A stretch of DNA of 18,194 nucleotides from Acidobacteriota bacterium. GTDB taxonomy: Bacteria; Acidobacteriota; Terriglobia; Bryobacterales; Bryobacteraceae. Below the pieces are notes generated by a model. The model searched no databases, was not told where the DNA came from, and saw only the letters and a program-made list of their open reading frames with translations. The translations under genes were made by a program, and so were the position numbers. The DNA is taken from the NCBI GenBank assembly GCA_016871135.1, contig VFZQ01000024.1:1-18194 (forward strand). The letters are read 5' to 3'. Positions 14,378 through 18,194 of this stretch are shown here, one piece after another; within the stretch, counting starts at the first letter, position 1; every line of letters begins with the position of its first letter.

Positions 14378-15295
14378 ATGTCTATTGTTGTTGTTGGCTC
14401 CGTCGCCTACGACGGGGTCGAAACTCCTCACGGCAAAGTCGACCGCATGCTCGGCGGCTCTTGCACCTACATTGCGCTTTCGGCGAGCTACTTCACGGAT
14501 GTGAAGATCGTCGCGGTGGTCGGCGACGATTTCGCGCAGGAAGACGTCGATCTTCTCGCATCGCGAAACATCGGCCTGGAAGGGTTGGAACGCGCGCCGG
14601 GCAAGACGTTTTTCTGGGCCGGCGTCTACTCGCAGGACATGAATGACCGGACGACGCTGACGACGGATCTGAACGTTTTCGAGCACTTCGACCCGAAGCT
14701 GCCGGCCTCCTACGCCAACGAGCCGTATCTGTTCCTCGGCAATATTCAGCCCTCGCTGCAGCGCCAGGTGCGCGCGCAGATGACCAAGCCGCGTATCACC
14801 GGCGGCGACACGATGAACCTGTGGATCGAACATTTCCGCGCGGATTTGTTGGAAACATTAAAGGGCTGGGATTTCTTGCTGATCAATGACGGCGAAGCGC
14901 GGATGTTATCGGGCGAGAACAACATGCGCCGCGCGGCACGCGCGATTCAGGCGATGGGGCCGAATACCGTCGTCATCAAGCGCGGCGAGTACGGCGCGAT
15001 GTTATTCCGCGGCGACGACTACTTCATCGTGCCGGGTTATCTGCTCGATACCGTTTTCGATCCGACCGGCGCGGGCGACTGCTTCGCCGGCGGCTTCAAC
15101 GGCTACCTGGCGCAGCAGGGAATCGATCTGGCGCAGGGCCACATCGACCGCCGCGAGTTGTCGCGCGCGGTTATCTACGGTTCCGTCATGGGATCGTTCT
15201 GCTGCGAACGCTTCGGCGTCGACCGCTTCCGCACTCTAACTCGCGCCGAGATCGATGCCCGCTTCCAAGAATTCAAAACGTTTACGGACTTCTAG
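14378..15295 (+). CDS. PfkB-family carbohydrate/nucleoside kinase
   Basis: This is a 305-residue ribokinase-like sugar kinase. The start MSIVVVGSVAYDGVETPHGK gives the first beta strand directly, which supports ATG 14378 rather than an earlier in-frame ATG at 14348 that would lie inside the divergent gene. Landmarks are the early GGSCTYIALSAS (residues 26-37), INDGEARMLSG (169-179) and the PfkB signature DPTGAGDCFAGGFNGYL (228-244), with D234 as catalytic base and the GAGD anion hole. The reaction is ATP-dependent phosphorylation of a sugar or nucleoside hydroxyl; the substrate cannot be read from sequence. It is the first gene of an overlapping set with a membrane glycosyltransferase, a DapF-like protein and an acetyltransferase; the next gene starts 41 nt before its stop. 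Confidence 0.9.
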   Translation: MSIVVVGSVAYDGVETPHGKVDRMLGGSCTYIALSASYFTDVKIVAVVGDDFAQEDVDLLASRNIGLEGLERAPGKTFFWAGVYSQDMNDRTTLTTDLNVFEHFDPKLPASYANEPYLFLGNIQPSLQRQVRAQMTKPRITGGDTMNLWIEHFRADLLETLKGWDFLLINDGEARMLSGENNMRRAARAIQAMGPNTVVIKRGEYGAMLFRGDDYFIVPGYLLDTVFDPTGAGDCFAGGFNGYLAQQGIDLAQGHIDRRELSRAVIYGSVMGSFCCERFGVDRFRTLTRAEIDARFQEFKTFTDF

Positions 15296-16793
15296 GAAGA
15301 AGCTGCCGCTTGCACCGGCGCGGCCGTGGAAACTCATCGGGTTTCTCGCGGCGCTATCGGCCGCCGCGGTGCTCTTCTTCTGGCGCGGCGGGTACCTGTT
15401 GTGGTTCGGCGACGCCGCCGCGCACATGAATATCGCGCGGCGGATCGTCGATGGCCGATCAGCCGGATACGAACAGATCGGCACGGTCTGGCTGCCGTTG
15501 CCGCACGTGCTGATGCTCCCGTTCGCGTCGATCGATTCGATGTGGAGGAGCGGACTGGCGGGCTCGATTCCGAACGCGCTGTGCTGGTTCACCGCGGCGC
15601 TATTGCTCTACGGCGCGGCGCGCAAGGTGTACGACTGCGAGTACGCGGCGACCGCCGCCGCGCTCCTGTTCGCATTGAATCCGAACATGTTGTACCTGCA
15701 GTCGATTCCAATGACCGAGGCGATCTTTGCGTGCTCGCTGGCGTTGACGCTGTATGGCACCGTCGGTGGAAGCGGAGTGCTGACCGGTTGTGGACTGCTG
15801 GCAGGTACGATGACGCGTTACGAAGGCTGGTTTCTAATCCCGTTCGCGGTTCTGTACCTGCTGCGATTTCGCTTCGTCGAGGCGGTGAGGGCGGGCGCGA
15901 TCGCATCGATCGGACCTGCTTACTGGCTTGTGCACAACGCCTATATCTACAGCGATCCGTTTGAGTTCTATCATGGCGTGGGTTCGGCGAAGTGGATCTA
16001 CGAACAAGCGTTGGCGAAGGGCCTGGAGCGTGCTCCGGGCGATGGCGACTTCCTTCTCGCCGCGAAGTATTACGCGGCGGCCGGCCGTTTGTTCGCGGGC
16101 TTGCCGCTGGTATTGATCGGCGCCGTGGGAATTGTCGCCGCTCTGATTCGCCGCGCGTGGTGGCCGCTCGTGTTCTTTGCGCTCGGGCCTATATTCTATG
16201 CGTGGAGTATCCATGGATCGGGTGCGACGATCTTCGTGCCGACGCTCCATCCGAATACGTACTACAACACGCGCTATGGGATGATTGCGTTGCCGATGGC
16301 GGCGTTCGCCGCGGCCGCGATTCCGGCGATCTTGCCGCTGGGCAATCGCAAGTTCATCGTTGCAGTACTGGTTGCGATCGGGGTGTCGCCCTGGGTGTTT
16401 TATCCGCGCATGGACGGCTGGGTGGTTTGGAAGGAGTCCGAGGTCAACTCGATCTCCCGGCGGGCGTGGACCGAACAGACAGCCGCCTATTTGAAACCGC
16501 AATACGAGACGGGCACGGGCATCGTAGCGCACTTCGGCGATCAGACCGCGATTCTACAAGCCGCCGGAATTCCGATCAAACAGAGCGTGCACGACGGCGA
16601 CGAGCTCTATTTTCAGTCGATACAAAAACGGCCGGATCTGTTTTTGTGGCAGGACTGGGTGATCGCGATCTCCGGCGATTCGCTGTCGAGCGCGATGGCT
16701 AACTACGCGATGAAGCTGCCGCGCTACCGGCGTGTGAAAATAGTGGAGGTCAAGGACGCACAGCCGATCGAAATCTGGCGGCGTCAACGCTAA
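15255..16793 (+). CDS. GT-C-fold membrane glycosyltransferase (GT39/ArnT-like)
   Basis: This is a 512-residue protein with a basic cytoplasmic N-terminus (KNSKRLRTSRKK), about ten hydrophobic segments, and a soluble C-terminal region from about residue 410. The first extracytoplasmic loop has the GT-C acidic residue in FGDAAAH (D53). WLPLPH (79-84), IPMTEAIF (151-158) and TRYEGW (187-192) follow. This pattern matches polyprenyl-phosphate-sugar-dependent glycosyltransferases of the GT39/ArnT kind, which transfer a sugar to lipid, glycan or protein on the periplasmic side. The acceptor is unknown. ATG 15255 lies inside the kinase gene (41-nt overlap) and has only a weak GAG upstream. Later starts would lose the basic N-terminus but keep the membrane core. 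The stop and the next start overlap in TAATG (16791-16795). Confidence 0.85.
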   Translation: MPASKNSKRLRTSRKKLPLAPARPWKLIGFLAALSAAAVLFFWRGGYLLWFGDAAAHMNIARRIVDGRSAGYEQIGTVWLPLPHVLMLPFASIDSMWRSGLAGSIPNALCWFTAALLLYGAARKVYDCEYAATAAALLFALNPNMLYLQSIPMTEAIFACSLALTLYGTVGGSGVLTGCGLLAGTMTRYEGWFLIPFAVLYLLRFRFVEAVRAGAIASIGPAYWLVHNAYIYSDPFEFYHGVGSAKWIYEQALAKGLERAPGDGDFLLAAKYYAAAGRLFAGLPLVLIGAVGIVAALIRRAWWPLVFFALGPIFYAWSIHGSGATIFVPTLHPNTYYNTRYGMIALPMAAFAAAAIPAILPLGNRKFIVAVLVAIGVSPWVFYPRMDGWVVWKESEVNSISRRAWTEQTAAYLKPQYETGTGIVAHFGDQTAILQAAGIPIKQSVHDGDELYFQSIQKRPDLFLWQDWVIAISGDSLSSAMANYAMKLPRYRRVKIVEVKDAQPIEIWRRQR

Positions 16794-17605
16794 TGGAAAT
16801 CCCTTTCACCAAAGCGCACGGCGCGCGCAACGACTTCCTTCTTACTTGGGCCGACCAAGCGCCCGGCTCGCATCTTGCCGAGGCCGCGATCGCGATTTGC
16901 GACCGCCACACCGGCGCCGGCGGCGATGGTTGGCTGCTGGTCTCGCGACCGCAAACCGCCGAGCCCAACCTGACGATCCGGCTGTTTAATCCCGATGGCG
17001 GCGAAGTGGAAATGTCGGGCAATGGCACGCGCTGCGCGGCGGCGTTTGCGATCGCGAACGGCGTCGCCTCGAGCGCGATCAGCATTCAAACCGGAGGCGG
17101 GTTGAAGCAGCTCAAAATGTTGGAGCGCAACGGCAACGAATTCAACTTCGAAATGAACATGGGCCGCCCGCGTGTCGAGCCGGGCGAACTGCGCTATGCG
17201 CTCGAAGTGGGCGCCGAGATCTATGACTGCACGATCCTGTGGGTCGGAAATCCGCAGTGCGCGGTGTTCGTCGAGAACTTCGATTTCGACTGGCGTTCCG
17301 TGGGCGCGGCCATCGAACGGCATCCGAAGTTTCCGAACCGCACAAACGTATCGTTCATTCGAACTATCGACGGGCTGAACATCGATGTGCGCTTCTTCGA
17401 GCGCGGCGCGGGTGAAACGCAAAGCTCCGGAACCGGATCCACCGGCGCGGCCGTGAGTTCGATACTGCGTGGTGTGGCGGGACGCAACATGACGGTGCAA
17501 ACGCCAGCGGGGCCATTGGCGTTTTCGTGGCCGGAAGATGCGAGCGATGTCGTCATGATCGGGCCCGCGGAGATCGTGGCCGAAGGGCGGTTCTTTCTGA
17601 AATGA
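16793..17605 (+). CDS. dapF: DapF-family epimerase-like protein lacking both catalytic cysteines
   Basis: This is a 270-residue protein of normal DapF length and fold. Substrate-binding positions of diaminopimelate epimerase are kept: N13-D14-F15, N66 (FNPDGG), N153 (GNP), N185 (TNVSF), and R204/E208 (FFERGAGET). Both catalytic cysteines are replaced by serine. The motif usually read as MCGNGxRC is MSGNGTRC (S75), and GETxACGTG is GETQSSGTG (S212). GNPH also becomes GNPQ (Q155). True DapF converts LL- to meso-diaminopimelate for lysine and peptidoglycan using a Cys/Cys pair, so this protein is either a lineage variant or a relative with another reaction. The ATG overlaps the glycosyltransferase stop; the TGA overlaps the next ATG. 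No other lysine gene is nearby. The gene symbol refers to the family only. Confidence 0.85.
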   Translation: MEIPFTKAHGARNDFLLTWADQAPGSHLAEAAIAICDRHTGAGGDGWLLVSRPQTAEPNLTIRLFNPDGGEVEMSGNGTRCAAAFAIANGVASSAISIQTGGGLKQLKMLERNGNEFNFEMNMGRPRVEPGELRYALEVGAEIYDCTILWVGNPQCAVFVENFDFDWRSVGAAIERHPKFPNRTNVSFIRTIDGLNIDVRFFERGAGETQSSGTGSTGAAVSSILRGVAGRNMTVQTPAGPLAFSWPEDASDVVMIGPAEIVAEGRFFLK

Positions 17606-18123
17606 TTCTCTTCGCGGATCAGGCGATCTCAAAGCTTGAAGATCTGATCGATCTGTTGATCGACGCCGTTGACGGCGGCGCCTCGGTCGGATTTCTAGCG
17701 CCCTTGTCGCGAGAGGAGGCTGGCGTCTATTGGCGATCGGTGATCGAATCTATTCGGGTCGGCAATCGAATTCTGATCGCGATCGAGCATGGCGGACGAG
17801 TTATCGGAACAGTGCAGATCGGGCGTGAGACGCGGGCCAACGGCAGACACCGCGGCGAGGCGTTAAAGCTGTTCGTGCACTCATCGATGCGGCGCGGCGG
17901 ATTGGCGCGGCGTCTGATGTCGGAAATGGAAGAGGCCGCGCGCGCGGCGGGCATTACGCTTCTGTTGATGGACACACGCAAAGACAGCCAAGGCGAGCGG
18001 TTGTGCGAGTCGCTGGGCTACACGCGCTGGGGCGAGGTGCCCGACTACGCCCGCGATCCGGACGGGACGTTGCGTGCAACTTCGAGCATATTCTCATCGA
18101 ACGATGAGCCTGAAGGACGGTAG
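17602..18123 (+). CDS. GNAT-family N-acetyltransferase
   Basis: This is a 173-residue protein from ATG 17602, which forms an ATGA overlap with the DapF-like gene. An upstream extension of the frame lies wholly inside dapF and is rejected. The GNAT core is clear: a beta strand RVIGTVQIGRET (about 65-76), the motif A region EALKLFVHSSMRRGGLARRL with the acetyl-CoA pyrophosphate loop R-R-G-G-L-A, and the later motif B region RLCESLGYTRWGEVPDYARD. The function is acetyl-CoA-dependent acetylation of an amine; the substrate is unknown. It may modify a product of the upstream genes, or simply travel with dapF. Confidence 0.88.
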   Translation: MILFADQAISKLEDLIDLLIDAVDGGASVGFLAPLSREEAGVYWRSVIESIRVGNRILIAIEHGGRVIGTVQIGRETRANGRHRGEALKLFVHSSMRRGGLARRLMSEMEEAARAAGITLLLMDTRKDSQGERLCESLGYTRWGEVPDYARDPDGTLRATSSIFSSNDEPEGR

Positions 18124-18194
18124 CTGACTGGGCTCCTTTCTGTTTTGGCGTTGTGTTTGCCGTCGGGTGCTCTGGGGCCGAGGTGCGGCTGTCA
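18124..18194 (+). other. Right-edge sequence, possible start of a further exported protein
   Basis: After the acetyltransferase stop the frame beginning at 18124 stays open to the window edge and reads like a signal peptide (LTGLLSVLALCLPSGALG). No ATG is present; the candidate starts are CTG 18124 and TTG 18145. Another open frame contains a lipobox-like VVFAVGC. The piece is too short to decide and I do not call a gene. Confidence 0.2.

Noticed and set aside
13551..14504. Long plus-strand open frame opposite the zinc dehydrogenase
   Set aside because: Its product has no recognisable domain and is a composition shadow of the GC-rich minus-strand gene, which has complete zinc and Rossmann motifs.
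17527..17601. N-terminal extension of the acetyltransferase
   Set aside because: It lies inside dapF and adds no GNAT structure. ATG 17602 overlaps the dapF stop.
1..18194. CRISPR arrays, tRNA or rRNA genes, insertion sequences, prophage genes
   Set aside because: No direct-repeat array, no clover-leaf or rRNA-like sequence, and no transposase, integrase or terminal inverted repeats were seen by eye.

Overview
The window is GC-rich, densely packed bacterial chromosome. Several features point to an Acidobacteriota genome of the Bryobacterales/Solibacter type. These are a MacB/FtsX-type permease of the acidobacterial ADOP family, many secreted beta-propeller and multiheme proteins of the kind shared by Acidobacteria and Planctomycetes, a creatininase-family protein with a signal peptide, and a DUF3179 protein. 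This assignment is inferred from family content, not from a marker gene. No rRNA, tRNA, CRISPR array, insertion sequence or phage gene is visible.

Layout. (1) 2-2641 (+): ADOP permease, cut by the left edge. (2) 2638-3000 (-): PilZ protein, whose stop codon interlocks with that of the permease. (3) 3001-3147: divergent spacer with possible RNA hairpins. (4) 3148-5393 (+): PAP2-type membrane phosphatase, translationally coupled to an LssY C-terminal-domain protein. (5) 5417-6193 (+): exported creatininase-fold protein with altered metal ligands. (6) 6209-11036 (+): three overlapping genes for a PQQ-like beta-propeller, a pentaheme cytochrome c and a second beta-propeller dehydrogenase-like protein; together they look like a periplasmic oxidation module. 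(7) 11070-12167 (+): DUF3179 protein interrupted by an in-frame TGA. (8) 12175-14360 (-): enolase-superfamily dehydratase and zinc alcohol dehydrogenase, coupled by ATGA, probably a sugar or sugar-acid catabolic pair. (9) 14378-18123 (+): overlapping genes for a PfkB sugar kinase, a GT-C-type membrane glycosyltransferase, a DapF-like protein and a GNAT acetyltransferase.

Main discovery candidate. The DUF3179 gene carries a TGA exactly where I expect the first cysteine of the family's CxxC motif. The frame stays open for 249 sense codons after it. A hairpin with a perfect 7-bp core begins shortly after the TGA, its loop starts 21 nt downstream with G as second base, and a 6-bp lower stem lies beneath it. 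TGA is an ordinary stop for several neighbouring genes. The best reading is a selenoprotein with a UxxC motif and a bacterial SECIS element. 

Second tier: a DapF homologue with both catalytic cysteines replaced by serine; a creatininase-fold protein lacking several canonical metal ligands; and repeated TAnnnT boxes 6-7 nt upstream of start codons without a clear Shine-Dalgarno, suggesting leaderless transcription. The last includes a 17-bp divergent spacer with two overlapping boxes.
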